DNA of 64,000 nt from Laguncularia racemosa. Lineage: Eukaryota > Streptophyta > Magnoliopsida > Myrtales > Combretaceae. Made by a program: the position numbers and the translations under genes. Shown one piece after another: positions 1-9,939 of this stretch (position 1 is the stretch's first letter; each line of letters starts with the position of its first letter). The stretch lies in assembly GCA_037954665.1 (NCBI GenBank), contig JBBMOL010000430.1:186001-250000 (forward strand), in the 5' to 3' direction. The notes under the pieces are model-generated. The model saw only the letters and a program-made list of their open reading frames with translations. It had not been told where the DNA came from and ran no database searches.

Positions 1-279
1 TGTCATGTGTTGTTGGGGAAGTGATGTGCCTAATTCCAAGCTTAAGCACAATCAAAAGAATCAAGGAAAACACCTTAATTCACAAAACACAAAACCGGTT
101 CACTTGACTAGGTAAATGCGGAAATCTTAAGGCAATGGAATGAAATCCAAAGAGCTCTAATTGCTATTATCAATCCAAACAAGTAATCTTCATCAAATAA
201 CAACAATTAGAATTGAAACCCACGTGAATCAAATCAAGAAATCAAATGGGTCAAACCGCAAATTCCAACCCTTCCTTCA

Positions 280-1185
280 TGATGTGCCTAAAGGGGGGTC
301 AAGCACAATCAACTAAAAAGGGATGAATTGTCAATGATCATCCACGCCACAAATAAAGGAAAAGCCTCAATATTCCAAAAGAAATTCCGAAATTGTGATG
401 AATCAAAATATATCAAATGACGATTGCTAGAAGGGAAAACGAAATGGTATTCAAATTCAATTCAAAGGTGCTTTCAAATTTCGAAATTAGAACCCTAATT
501 TCATAAGAACAAAAGTACATAAAATAACTAAATCCTCACTAGATATGACTCACGAGTTTGGAATTAGGATCAACTTGTAATTTGTTGATATGACTCACAA
601 CAAATCCAAGTCCACTCGCCACAATTTCACTAATGAAATTGATAAGAGCAAATGCTTGCAAGAGGCCTCTCTCTCTCTCACGGCACAAAGGGGTGTTTTT
701 CTCAAATGTTCAAAAGCTCCCTAAAAAACCTAATTTGCAAGTATTTATACTTGCACCCTTTAGGGTTAAAATGACAAGAAAATCACAACTATGCCACTAT
801 AAGGTGGCCAGTCCTAAAGGCAAAATTACAACCAAATAAAATGTCCCATAAAGCTTACAAAATAAATGGTTCAAACATAAATTACAAGTAAAGAAAATAA
901 TCTTCGGCAGGCTAGCTTCATGATGGAATCCGTCGGTTCAACTCATCGCCGGTTCAGGTCGGTCCATAGATAACCCACAAGCTGAGTCTTAGTGAGTTTA
1001 TCCATCGCCTTGTGAAACCAAATAAGCATACCTGTTGGAATATACAATTCATGAATAAGATAAAAGAGGTTAGATAATAATTTATTCCGAGGTTGATCTG
1101 CTTGAAATGGGCCCTCATTGCCAAGATTTGAAATCCTTCAATTTTTGTCCTAATGATAGGTCTTGTCGGATTTTGATTCCCATCA
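280..1185 (-). repeat. 3' LTR of element X
   Basis: This 906-bp repeat reads TGATGTGCC...CCCATCA on the plus strand and pairs with 3152-4055. On the minus strand it starts TGATGGGAATC. A purine-rich PPT lies just inside it (complement of tctccttggacctc, from 1186). The gag-like frame of X continues from the internal region into this LTR. Confidence 0.92.
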
Positions 1186-1889
1186 TCTCCTTGGACCTCA
1201 AAAAGATTGGACCTCAAATCTTGCAGTTCAAATGCAGCAGAGACTCTGTTTCCCAAAAGTAATCCATCTAAAGGAGTATCTCTACAGAATCCCAATATCT
1301 GAAATACTATAGTAGATGATTGTTTCCTTTCCTCCATCTCTAGGATGTATCTCTCCTGTAACAAAAACAAGGACTCATTATCGACTGATGTTTCCTCTAT
1401 CTCAACACTTTCCAACGAGTTTGTTTCCTTTGACTCATCCCTGTTATGCTGATCCCTAGAGTCTTCTAACAATTGGTCCAACTGATCATTACCTTCAGAA
1501 ACCTCTGAAGGTTGGCACAGTGGTGTTTGACATCTTTCATCTGTGGAACCCTTATCTTCAAGTGAAGGCATTTGTAGCTCTGCACACTCTGAGCCTCTAG
1601 GTGGTCTAAATTCCATTTCTGGGAATGGTTTAAGCCCAAAATTATCATCTCTATCTTCTCTAAGAGCATGATAATCTCCCTGTACTCTAGGTGGCTCCTG
1701 AAGGTGTACCACTGGTGGTGGTGGCAATGTCATCCTATCAATCCTTGTTGCTAATGTAGTAACAAGTTTTCTAAGGTCCCGAAGTTGTTCATCTAAGGTC
1801 CTCCCACCTGCAACATTAGGACTCTGACCTCCACCAACTCGACTATATGCTACATCACTCCTTCCTCCATTCACGCTAATAATTGACAT
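954..1889 (-). CDS. Gag-like protein of element X, reading into the 3' LTR
   Basis: This 311-codon open frame has its first methionine (MSIISVNGG) just downstream of a leader, as in the other elements here. Residues about 33-55 form a short heptad-like segment with LVTTLATRIDRM, matching the start of a broken relative at about 31075-31140. Next come a Pro-rich stretch (LPPPPVV) and an acidic, Ser/Gln-rich middle, with no CCHC zinc knuckle and no protease. The final ~78 residues lie inside the 3' LTR and include a degenerate GPITRARAK-type segment (RPIIRTKIEG). It is probably a truncated Gag N-terminus fused to a pol tail by internal deletion. It is unbroken, but I cannot tell whether it is expressed. 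Confidence 0.6.
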   Translation of the reverse strand: MSIISVNGGRSDVAYSRVGGGQSPNVAGGRTLDEQLRDLRKLVTTLATRIDRMTLPPPPVVHLQEPPRVQGDYHALREDRDDNFGLKPFPEMEFRPPRGSECAELQMPSLEDKGSTDERCQTPLCQPSEVSEGNDQLDQLLEDSRDQHNRDESKETNSLESVEIEETSVDNESLFLLQERYILEMEERKQSSTIVFQILGFCRDTPLDGLLLGNRVSAAFELQDLRSNLFEVQGDDGNQNPTRPIIRTKIEGFQILAMRAHFKQINLGINYYLTSFILFMNCIFQQVCLFGFTRRWINSLRLSLWVIYGPT

Positions 1890-3135
1890 TTTTGTGGATG
1901 CAATCTATTTGATGTACTAATGTAATGTCTAGTAATTGTAGCACACTTACTTCACAAAACAATTCATGCCAAAACCAACTCACTCCGCCACTTGCACACT
2001 ACACACACAACACACTAAATTCACGCCACAATAATATGTTGCAACCCTTCACTTCCACGGTAACAACAACAAAAACTAACTAAAATGCTTCTTTAAATGG
2101 CGACAACAACAAGAAATGGAAACAACAACAATACACTCCCACTTCCACCGTAATTTACACACATACACGGCAACAAATTCAAATTTGACACTCCTTAATG
2201 CAACTTTGCCACAAATGGTAAGAATCAATTTCAAATTCAAATGAAATATAATCAATACCACTCTTAACTACTTGAAGTAAATGGATGTGTTTCAATTCAA
2301 ATTGTTTCCTCTTCTTCCACGCAAATTCAAATCTGGAAATTATACACTTCCACTTCCAATTTGCACACACAACACCATATACACTCCTACACACTCACGG
2401 TGCACTTTATCCACTTCAACACAATTTTTCAACCGAAATTAACATAAGAAAGGCAGCATTTAAATTTGAAAATCAATCCTCTTCACTAATTGCAACTCCT
2501 CCACATTTGTTAAGATGCAAATTTTCAAATTCAAACAAGCACAATTAACTCCTTCACTCTTAATGCTTATTTTGAAATCAAATAACTTCCCTTCTTACAC
2601 ACTAATCAAATCTGGAAATTGTAAGTTGCACTCCTTTAATTCCGAAAATCCTTACAATGATTCACTTCTCTTTTATCACAAAACAATGTATTTCCAATTC
2701 CACAACAAACACTAGGAAATACTCCTTACTCCAATAATTCCCTTCACGACAAAATCAAGAACAAGAAGTTACAACAAGATATCCACTTCTACAACAACAA
2801 GTTTCAACTTCCCAAGTAAGATAATGACGCCACTTAGTACCAATATAAACAATTCAATTTTCTCCACTTTCAATTCCGTAATTTTAAGGAAACAATAACA
2901 CTAATTAACAATGCTTCAACTATTTAAACCCCAAATTATGGAATTCAATTCAAGAACTTTCCCTTCTTCCCTAAACAAGTAACTCACGGCAAGATGAAAA
3001 TAACAAAATCAATTTCCACAATCTCAATTGCAACAATCCCTCCTCTTAAACCTTAAGCAACTTACGGCAAGATGAAGATAACGAAATTAATTTTCAAAAT
3101 CTCAATTGCAACAATCCCTCCTCTTAAACCTGTAG
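1890..3135 (-). other. Non-coding leader of element X
   Basis: About 1.25 kb of AT-rich sequence between the PBS and the gag-like start. It has many short TTCAAATT-type words and a nearly repeated segment at about 2988-3060 and 3061-3130 (both contain caagatgaa(a/g)ataa and cctcctcttaaacctt(a/g)). No convincing coding sequence was seen; short frames here are low-complexity and unconserved. Confidence 0.6.
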
Positions 3136-3147
3136 CTCTGATACCAA
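3136..3147 (-). other. PBS of element X (initiator tRNA-Met type)
   Basis: The plus strand reads gctctgatacca, the complement of TGGTATCAGAGC. This is the usual plant PBS complementary to the 3' end of initiator tRNA-Met. It lies four bases inside the LTR edge at 3152 and fixes the element's orientation as minus. Confidence 0.9.
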
Positions 3148-3151
3148 ATTA

Positions 3152-4055
3152 TGATGTGCCTAAAGGGGGGTCAAGCACAATCAACTAAAAAGGGATGAAT
3201 TGTCAATGATCATCCACGCCACAAACAAAGGAAAAGCCTCAATATTCCAAAAGAAATTCCGAAATTGTGATGAATCAAAATATATCAAATGACGATTGCT
3301 AGAAGCGAAAACGAAATGGTATTCAAATTCAATTCAAAGGTGCTTTCAAATTTCGAAATTAGAACCCTAATTTCATAAGAACAAAAGTACATAAAATAAC
3401 TAAATCCTCACCAGCTATGACTCACTAGTTTGGAATTAGGATCAACTTGTAATTTGTTGATATGACTCACAACAAATCCAAGTCCACTCGCCACAATTTC
3501 ACTAATGAAATTGATAAGAGCAAATGCTTGCAAGAGGCCTCTCTCTCTCACGGCACAAAGGGGTGTTTTTCTCAAATGTTCAAAAGCTCCCTAAAAAACC
3601 TAATTTGCAAGTATTTATACTTGCACCCTTTAGGGTTAAAATGACAAGAAAATCACAACTATGCCACTATAAGGTGGCCGGTCCTAAAGGCAAAATTACA
3701 ACCAAATAAAATGTCCCATAAAGCTTACAAAATAAATGGTTCAAACATAAATTACAAGTAAAGAAAATAATCTTCGGCAGGCTAGCTTCATGATGGAATC
3801 CGTCGGTTCAACTCATCGCCGGTTCAGGTCGGTCCATAGATAACCCACAAGCTGAGTCTTAGTGAGTTTATCCATCACCTTGTGAAACCAAATAAGCATA
3901 CCTGTTGGAATATACAATTCATGAATAAGATAAAAGAGGTTAGATAATAATTTATTCCGAGGTTGATCTGCTTGAAATGGGCCCTCATTGCCAAGATTTG
4001 AAATCCTTCAATTTTTGTCCTAATGATAGGTCTTGTCGGATTTTGATTCCCATCA
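3152..4055 (-). repeat. 5' LTR of element X
   Basis: This 904-bp repeat is nearly identical to 280-1185, differing at a few substitutions and one CT dinucleotide in a CTCT run. It is followed by the TSD CTTCA at 4056-4060. It should contain the promoter, but no reliable TATA box or start site can be assigned by eye. Confidence 0.92.
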
Positions 4056-4827
4056 CTTCAATTATCCAATTCACGCCACAATAAAGAGAATGATATCATA
4101 TATCAACATAATCAATTCTATAACAAGCTATTGATCACGAATTTCAAATTAAAACAAGTCCAAGAACATCCAAATCAACCCTAGATTTGACTTACTAGAG
4201 AAGAAATGAACAACAACAAAGATTAATCGATATTACTCATAATTTCTCCTTGTTGCACTCGCCACAATTTCAACTTCTTGGGATTGAAATTGATAAGAGA
4301 ATTTGTAATTAGGGAAACCCTAAGCCCTCTCACAAAATGTAAAGTGTTTGTTCTGCAAAATTAGCCTCCTCAAACCCTCTCTTAAGCAAGTATTTATACT
4401 TGCTACTCCTAGGGTTAAAAAGTGCTTAAAATTACAAGTTTGCCACTTTTAAGGTAGCTAACCCTAAATGAAAGTTACAAAGAAATAAAAGTGTCCCAAA
4501 ACCAAAATACAACCAAAATAGTTCAATAAAATAAGAAATATATAAAATAAATGGTCTTCATGATGCCGGTCTTCTATAGGATCCATCGGCTCAACTCATC
4601 GTCAGTTTAGGTCGGTCCATGGATAACCCACAAGCTGAGTCTGAAGGAGTTTGTCCATTGCCCTATAGAATATGATAAGTGTGCCTGTTGGAAAACACAA
4701 TACAAGAATAATAGAAATATAAATAATTCCGGGGTCGATCTGCTCAAAATGGGCCCTCAACACCAAGATTTGAATTCCTTTGGTTCTTGCCCTAATGATA
4801 GGTCTTGTCGGATTTTTATTCCTATCA

Positions 4828-5723
4828 GGAAGCCATGGCAATTTGATAGGAAGGTTGTTCATGATGGCTTTTCTAACAAATATAAGCTTGTTCACCAGGG
4901 GAAAAGCTTTAATCTTAAACCGTCAACACCTAAACAGGTGTATGAGGATCAGTTGCAGCTACAACAGTCTTTTGCAAAACATAAGGTGAGTGAAAAGCAG
5001 AAGGAGAGTGAGAGAGCTCTCCTGTATGAGAAAGAAAAGAAATACAAAAGTCAATATCAAAAGGAAAAAGAGAGGAAGGCTGGAAAGAGTGTGAGAGACC
5101 AAGTTGAAGGGGGATCAACTTTGGTGGTGAGTGAAAAGGAGAGTTGTGTGGCAAGAGCGAGTGTAGTGAGGAGAGCGTTAGTGATGAAACAACCTATGTT
5201 GTTTCTGGTTTTTAAAGAAACACGTTGGCTACTAATGAACTATCTAACTCTTTGCCTAGTGTGGTTGTGTCTATTGTGCAGGACTTTGAAGATGTCTTCC
5301 CTAAGGAGATTCCAAAGGGATTACCACCTATTCGTGGTATTGAGTACCGGGTTGACCTTGTACCCGGAGCATCGATTCTAAACAAGCCAACTTATAGGAG
5401 CAATTCAGAGGAGACAAAGGAACTCCAAAGCCAGGTCAATGAATTAATGGAGAAGGGATACGTGAGCGAAAGCATGAGTCCATGTGCAGTGCCTATAATT
5501 TTGGTGCCTAAGAAGGATGGGACATGGAGAATGTGTGTTGATTGTCGCGCCATCAACAACATCACGGTAAAGTATCGTCATCCCATTCCTCGCTTAGATG
5601 ACATGTTAGATTAGTTACATGGATCTAGTGTCTTTTCCAAAATTGATCTGAAAAGTGGATACCACCAAATTAGAATGAAAGAAGGTGATGAATGGAAAAC
5701 TGCATTTAAGACGAAATATGGAT
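4828..5723 (+). pseudogene. E1 pol fragment: protease end, linker and RT fingers
   Basis: The frame opens with the post-protease segment (RPWQFDRKVVHDGFSNKY) and continues through a Lys/Glu-rich linker at about 4960-5150. It then enters the RT N-terminus: DVFPKEIPKGLPPIRGIE, LVPKKDGTWRMCVD and RAINNITVKYRHPIPRLDD. A frameshift near 5220 moves the RT into another frame. An in-frame TAG lies at 5612-5614, just before LHGSSVFSKIDLKSGYH. The same TAG occurs in E8 (59629-59631), so it predates their divergence. The sequence stops at about 5723, where the plasmid terminus begins. Confidence 0.88.
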
Positions 5724-5725
5724 CT

Positions 5726-5989
5726 AAAAATGAACATTAATATTATTCCTATCTTTAGGGGAAAGAATACAAGAATCAATAATAATGGATAGTAAAATAT
5801 TGTATATCAATACCCGTCCGGAATGACGAATAATACATACGCTGACACCCTCCTAGCGTTATAAATCAGGAGGAGAAAAAAGAATAAACACATGATGCTT
5901 ACCTATTATAATACATCCTATTATAATCGTACCTATATGAATGGTTCCTATATTAATAGTTATAATAATAATTTTAAGAGGTCATATTC
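5726..5989 (+). repeat. Left terminal inverted repeat of the plasmid (264 bp)
   Basis: It begins aaaaatgaacattaat and ends ...ggtcatattc. It matches the reverse complement of 12599-12877 with about three substitutions and one 15-bp length difference. In linear plasmids such repeats carry the protein-primed replication origins. The segment from 5892 also encodes the start of a tyrosine/asparagine-rich leader shared with the DNA polymerase. Confidence 0.95.
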
Positions 5990-6017
5990 AAATAGTAATG
6001 AAAATATTCATCAATGA
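5892..6017 (+). CDS. 41-codon mirror copy of the DNA polymerase leader, in the left repeat
   Basis: The frame starts MMLTYYNTSYYNRTY and continues Tyr/Asn/Ser-rich through KRSYS, then stops just after leaving the inverted repeat. Its first ~33 codons are the same as those opening the DNA polymerase from 12711, except for a missing YYNRT unit. It exists because the inverted repeat duplicates the polymerase start. It overlaps the RNA polymerase start in another frame. It may be a by-product, an upstream ORF for the RNA polymerase, or simply untranslated. Confidence 0.4.
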   Translation: MMLTYYNTSYYNRTYMNGSYINSYNNNFKRSYSNSNENIHQ

Positions 6018-8712
6018 GTTTTGGGATCAATTGTATAGGGATATAGAAGCTAAAAGCCTATATAAAGAAGAAGAAAGGTATAATACACAAGTTTTTCTAT
6101 TATTGAATGAGTACAAGAAGGTGATAAAAAGTAATAATACTTGGGACCCATCGGAAAATGAATTACAAAAGTTACAGACGAGGATTGAAGATCTAACTAT
6201 TAAATTTGATGAAAGTAGTCTATTTAAGGAAACTCCAAACTTAATTAGACTATTGATAGGAAAGGATCTTATAAGCGCAAAATTATATTTGTATAAATAC
6301 ATTCCTCAAGATATTTATAATAGTACTATTGCGCAGTTTGGTGAATATACGCTGGAGGCTATCATTATATATGTCCTAGGGGTGGCGTTCCATAGTATTC
6401 AAGAGTCCTCGGTTGTGAGGGTCTCTACATTATTGGGACTGCTAGATAGAACAGTTCTAACACAGGCAAATATAATCAATAATAATAAAATTGAAAGTAG
6501 TACAGCAACAAGTAGTCGAGTTGATAGTAGTAAGGAAGATGATATCAAGCAGAAAAAAAAAGGTACACAATTTGAAATAGGTAGAAGATTGCTTGAATTC
6601 ATGATTGAAAGACAAGTGATCTATATTGAGTCCATTTCAGCAGATGATAAGAAAGCTGTAGTGAAAGATAAAGGAAAGGGTTATTTAGAATACAATTTAT
6701 TCGCTGTATGTAATTTTGACTTAAGTATTCTCCCGTTGATATTCAATCTTCCAATGGTTTGCAAGCCGTTAGATTGGGAACGCCCAACGGATTTATTTGA
6801 TCCCAATTATAACTTTGAAATAAAGAATCCTTTTGTGTTATCGGATCTGAGAGGTGGTTATTTAAGCGGTCTTACCTTTAATATATATTATAGAATTGGT
6901 CTTCTATCATCACATAACCTAAGCAATTTCAATATAGAATTACATTATTATAAGTATAAGGAAATGTGCTCCATATTGAATGGGCTTCAGAAACAAGGAT
7001 TTAAGATAAATAAAAAGGTATTGGAGTTCATTAATAAGAATCGTCCAACTTTAGAAAAAGTAGGTCTTCTTATGCCTGGAAAACTAGCACGCGTGAATCT
7101 GAAAGAAGCCTTCGATCTTCTGAGGAAATCTTATTACCTGAATAAGGCTATAGAGGGAGCTTGTAGCCTTAATGCTCTCTTAAAAGAATTAGCTATTAAG
7201 GTGCAAAAAGCTAGGTATGAGGATTTCATAATCAGGCTAGTGTCAGCATACGAGGATTATGTCTTTTATCTGCCCGCCTTTATGGACTTCCGTGGTAGAA
7301 TCTACCGCGCTGGTATCTTGCATTTTCATGAGCGTGATTTAGCTAGAAGTTTAATAGTCTTTGCCAACAATCATCAAGAGGAAGAAGGATGCAACCAGTC
7401 GGCAAAGGACATAGTAGCCTCTGCAGCAGCCTTTAAGTATAAGAAATTCTATCTTTATGATGAAGCTCTTCAATGGTATAAGGAAAAACAGAATTTGATC
7501 TATGCTTCTGATGAGAGTTTAATAAGCTTCGCTAAGGGTGCTAGCGATCCATTTCAGTTCATAGCCAAGGCCCTGTGTAACGATGGAGTTCAAGAATATA
7601 ATAGAATACCAATAACTCAAGATGCAGCTGCCAGTGCTTATCAGATCATGAGTTACTTATTACTTAACGAAGAAATGGCTAGGAGAACGAATCTTATTCC
7701 CCACCCTGATGGGAAAATACAAGATGTATACACGTACTTGCTCCAGGATTTAAAGGTATTTCTTCATCATCGAATAAATGATAAGTTAAAGATGGAAATC
7801 ATTGAATCTAAGTTAGATAGAAAGCTCATCAAGAGATTATTCATGCCATTGATCTATGGGAAGACATTGATCAGCATGGATAATGATATTAGGCTAACAT
7901 ATGGTCAATTACTAAGTCGAAAGGATACATATAACCTTGCTAAACTTAGCAATGAATTTTGGATCCATAAATATCCAGACATAGCCAATTTTATTAAGTT
8001 GATTACCACCATTAGTTGGTTTTGTTCAGCAATGGATAGAGCTGTTTTCTATAGTATACCGTATTTCACTACAAAACAGGACTATATGTCTTTCAAAAAA
8101 GAAAATATAAGTGTTTATGAAAGGAGTACAAAAAAGAGACGACGGGTTACTCTAAGTATACCTACTGTGAAGAGGGATAGGCGAAAGACTCAATCCTCAA
8201 CATGCGCCAACTTTATTCATCAAAAGGATGCATACATTGCCATGAAAGTTGTAGAATCATTATTGAGTCAACGTGCTGATATCTATACCGTACACGATAA
8301 TTTTATCACAACTCCGCATTACGTAAAAGTAATCCCTGATATATATACCAAGGTCTTTATTAATATGGGTCATCCACTTCAAATAATTAATGATTTTATT
8401 AAGATAAATCTGATTCTTCCATACTCCAATACTCAAGATATTAATAACATTTCACTCATATACAATCACAAGAATAATGATCCTATTCCATCTGATTATC
8501 TTACAGATTTCTTTAATTCACTTTCACCAACTAAAGATAAAAAGAAATGGCGTATAATGATATCAGACTTTATCAAGTGTTACAACAACTATGTAGATGC
8601 TGTGTGCGGTAATCAAGTGATTGATTCTGAGGAGCCTTCTAATGAAGTGAAGTGGAATAAATTTAAGCAACTTCTAGAGAACAGAAGTCATAATTACAGC
8701 GTGCATTACTAA
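5998..8712 (+). CDS. rpo: Plasmid-type single-subunit (T7-like) DNA-dependent RNA polymerase
   Basis: An intact frame of about 904 residues; family members of linear plasmids are typically near 800-1000. Landmarks, numbered from the upstream ATG at 5941, are: DFRGRIYR (449-456, the DxxGR motif of the template/promoter region); motif A QDAAASAYQ (catalytic Asp 561); motif B RKLIKRLFMPLIYG (Lys 631, Tyr 639); the conserved NFIHQKDA (757-764); and motif C VHDNF (catalytic Asp 786). All key catalytic residues are present. The frame is open to 5941, but those first 19 codons come from the inverted repeat; I prefer ATG 5998 (MKIFINEFWDQ), just outside it. The protein would transcribe the plasmid in mitochondria. 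It has no stop or frameshift, so insertion may be recent. No plastid or mitochondrial targeting peptide is obvious, consistent with an organelle-encoded ancestry. Confidence 0.93.
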   Translation: MKIFINEFWDQLYRDIEAKSLYKEEERYNTQVFLLLNEYKKVIKSNNTWDPSENELQKLQTRIEDLTIKFDESSLFKETPNLIRLLIGKDLISAKLYLYKYIPQDIYNSTIAQFGEYTLEAIIIYVLGVAFHSIQESSVVRVSTLLGLLDRTVLTQANIINNNKIESSTATSSRVDSSKEDDIKQKKKGTQFEIGRRLLEFMIERQVIYIESISADDKKAVVKDKGKGYLEYNLFAVCNFDLSILPLIFNLPMVCKPLDWERPTDLFDPNYNFEIKNPFVLSDLRGGYLSGLTFNIYYRIGLLSSHNLSNFNIELHYYKYKEMCSILNGLQKQGFKINKKVLEFINKNRPTLEKVGLLMPGKLARVNLKEAFDLLRKSYYLNKAIEGACSLNALLKELAIKVQKARYEDFIIRLVSAYEDYVFYLPAFMDFRGRIYRAGILHFHERDLARSLIVFANNHQEEEGCNQSAKDIVASAAAFKYKKFYLYDEALQWYKEKQNLIYASDESLISFAKGASDPFQFIAKALCNDGVQEYNRIPITQDAAASAYQIMSYLLLNEEMARRTNLIPHPDGKIQDVYTYLLQDLKVFLHHRINDKLKMEIIESKLDRKLIKRLFMPLIYGKTLISMDNDIRLTYGQLLSRKDTYNLAKLSNEFWIHKYPDIANFIKLITTISWFCSAMDRAVFYSIPYFTTKQDYMSFKKENISVYERSTKKRRRVTLSIPTVKRDRRKTQSSTCANFIHQKDAYIAMKVVESLLSQRADIYTVHDNFITTPHYVKVIPDIYTKVFINMGHPLQIINDFIKINLILPYSNTQDINNISLIYNHKNNDPIPSDYLTDFFNSLSPTKDKKKWRIMISDFIKCYNNYVDAVCGNQVIDSEEPSNEVKWNKFKQLLENRSHNYSVHY

Positions 8713-8862
8713 TTATAATAGACGCTAGGGAAATAGGGAATTATAGCTGCCTCTTAGCGGATAGGTAGGGCGCAGATAGGTGGGTGTCTCTTAGCAGATA
8801 GGTACGGCCTCTTAAGTAACTTAGTGCAACGTGTCTGTATTGGAAAATGAAATAATAAATGG
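8713..8862 (+). promoter_or_regulatory. Intergenic spacer with iterated GATAGGTA(C/G)GG motif
   Basis: This 150-bp gap holds tandem-like short repeats: ctcttagcggataggtaggg, gcagataggtggg, and ctcttagcagataggtacgg. They lie between the RNA polymerase stop and the next ORF. The iterated unit could be a promoter or processing site for the downstream gene. No hairpin terminator is clear. The function is inferred from position only. Confidence 0.4.
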
Positions 8863-9771
8863 ATGATTAAACTACTTATGACTACCTGTCCTATGAGTGA
8901 ATTGGCCTTGTTTTTTGCGTGTTTGGAACATAACTATCAATTGAATTCTAGTGAATATCCTTTGATTTCTATTATAGATATAAACAATTTTAAGGATCGA
9001 ATGACTTCTTTCAGTAACAATGGGATTGGAGAAGATATTGGAAGTGATATGCTATATGATCCTATAATGGAACCATTGGTTCAATCGTCGTTGGCGCACT
9101 TCCTTTACATGAAGAAAAATTGTATTGATTTCAAAGGGTACGAAAATGGAGATAATTTACCTGATAAAATGCCATTCCATCCTAATTATATTCGTTTTCG
9201 ATTTATGGATAGCTTAATAGCTAATAAAGCATCGATCACGCTGAGTTCTTTCAAACTTTATGACTTTTCACCAAGTACTACTTATATGAGTAGGGATAAG
9301 CTTATGCTAAAGGTTAATGAGTTGTTACAAAATCCTATTATAAAAGAATTGGTGTATTCCTTTTTTAAAAAACTCCAAGTAGATGGTGATACGTTAGATA
9401 GAATCTTAGGATTCGTTCAAACTAAAACGAAAACAACTAGGGGTATAGGTTTACTATATTTTATATTGATGGATTTGTATTTAGAGCATGTTGATCACTT
9501 TATATATGAGTCGATAAACAAGTCTGGATTAAACTGTTTTATGGGTAGGTGCCTGAATACCGCTATTCTGGGATTTACAGATAAGAGAACAGTCCCCAAA
9601 TTTAATAAAATATTGCAGTTAGACTGCGCACTTCCAGCATGGGGATTGACTGCTAAAGTGCGCACAGGAACCAGGGGAGGAAGAGTTCTTAGACCTTGGC
9701 GGGGTAAACTATATATTAATATAGAAGGGCACCTACAATGGGAAAGGCCTGAAAGTATAATTGATATGTAA
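8863..9771 (+). CDS. ORF302: unknown plasmid protein
   Basis: An intact 302-codon frame starting MIKLLMTTCPMSELAL and ending ESIIDM. I do not recognise its family. No nucleotidyltransferase, nuclease or helicase motif is visible and there is no convincing transmembrane segment. The N-terminal two thirds is mixed alpha/beta-like and acidic. The C-terminal ~50 residues turn basic and Gly/Arg-rich (RTGTRGGRVLRPWRGK), which suggests nucleic-acid binding. It lies 150 bp after the RNA polymerase on the same strand and converges on the DNA polymerase. Linear plasmids need a terminal protein and DNA-binding accessory factors; this is a candidate for such a role, but that is inference. The second ATG (M6) or M11 could also be the start. 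Confidence 0.75.
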   Translation: MIKLLMTTCPMSELALFFACLEHNYQLNSSEYPLISIIDINNFKDRMTSFSNNGIGEDIGSDMLYDPIMEPLVQSSLAHFLYMKKNCIDFKGYENGDNLPDKMPFHPNYIRFRFMDSLIANKASITLSSFKLYDFSPSTTYMSRDKLMLKVNELLQNPIIKELVYSFFKKLQVDGDTLDRILGFVQTKTKTTRGIGLLYFILMDLYLEHVDHFIYESINKSGLNCFMGRCLNTAILGFTDKRTVPKFNKILQLDCALPAWGLTAKVRTGTRGGRVLRPWRGKLYINIEGHLQWERPESIIDM

Positions 9772-9939
9772 TGAGAAATTGGGTCTATGATTAGTGCTTT
9801 TTTTTTTATTTTATTTGGGTGTGTCTGGTTATCTTAGTTGATCATGTCTTAGAAAATATATTAGGATGTTAAATGGACCGGTCTAACGGTTGAACCGGAG
9901 AGTTGGGAGATAAGGAAGGGCCCTTCTCATTTCTTGCTT
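9772..9939. other. Spacer between convergent plasmid genes
   Basis: 168 bp between the stops of ORF302 (+) and the DNA polymerase (-). It includes a run of nine T followed by a T/A-rich stretch at about 9799-9817 and a small palindrome-like word, ggtctaacggttgaaccgg. It may hold 3' ends of both transcripts. No gene was seen. Confidence 0.5.

Larger units (their letters stand above)
280..4055 (-). mobile_element. Element X: 3.78-kb non-autonomous LTR retrotransposon
   Basis: Two near-identical LTRs (280-1185 and 3152-4055) flank a 1.97-kb internal region. The insertion is bounded by the TSD CTTCA (275-279 and 4056-4060). A PBS matching initiator tRNA-Met lies just inside the right LTR on the minus strand, so the element runs right to left. 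The only coding potential is one Gag-like ORF; no protease, RT, RNase H or integrase is present. It therefore depends on enzymes from a relative. The very similar LTRs suggest a fairly recent insertion. Confidence 0.92.
22..4827 (-). mobile_element. Solo LTR of a Gypsy family, split by element X
   Basis: The sequence begins TGATGTGCC at 22 and ends CCTATCA at 4827. It is flanked by the 5-bp direct repeat GGAAG (17-21 and 4828-4832) inside the E1 protease. Removing X (280-4055) and one CTTCA copy leaves about 1.03 kb with LTR ends but no internal region, so it is a solo LTR formed by LTR-LTR recombination. The minus strand starts TGATAGG and soon reads a degenerate GPITRARAK-like peptide (RPIIRARTKG), the signature seen at LTR starts elsewhere in the window. 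It resembles the LTRs of X and of the D element at 26324. Confidence 0.88.

Noticed and set aside
3136..3147. tRNA gene fragments
   Set aside because: The tRNA-Met and tRNA-Asp similarities are primer-binding sites next to LTR edges, only 12-18 bases long.
5941..5997. Upstream ATG at 5941 as the RNA polymerase start
   Set aside because: These 19 codons are inverted-repeat sequence read in a different frame from the conserved leader; ATG 5998 just inside the unique region is preferred, though not proven.
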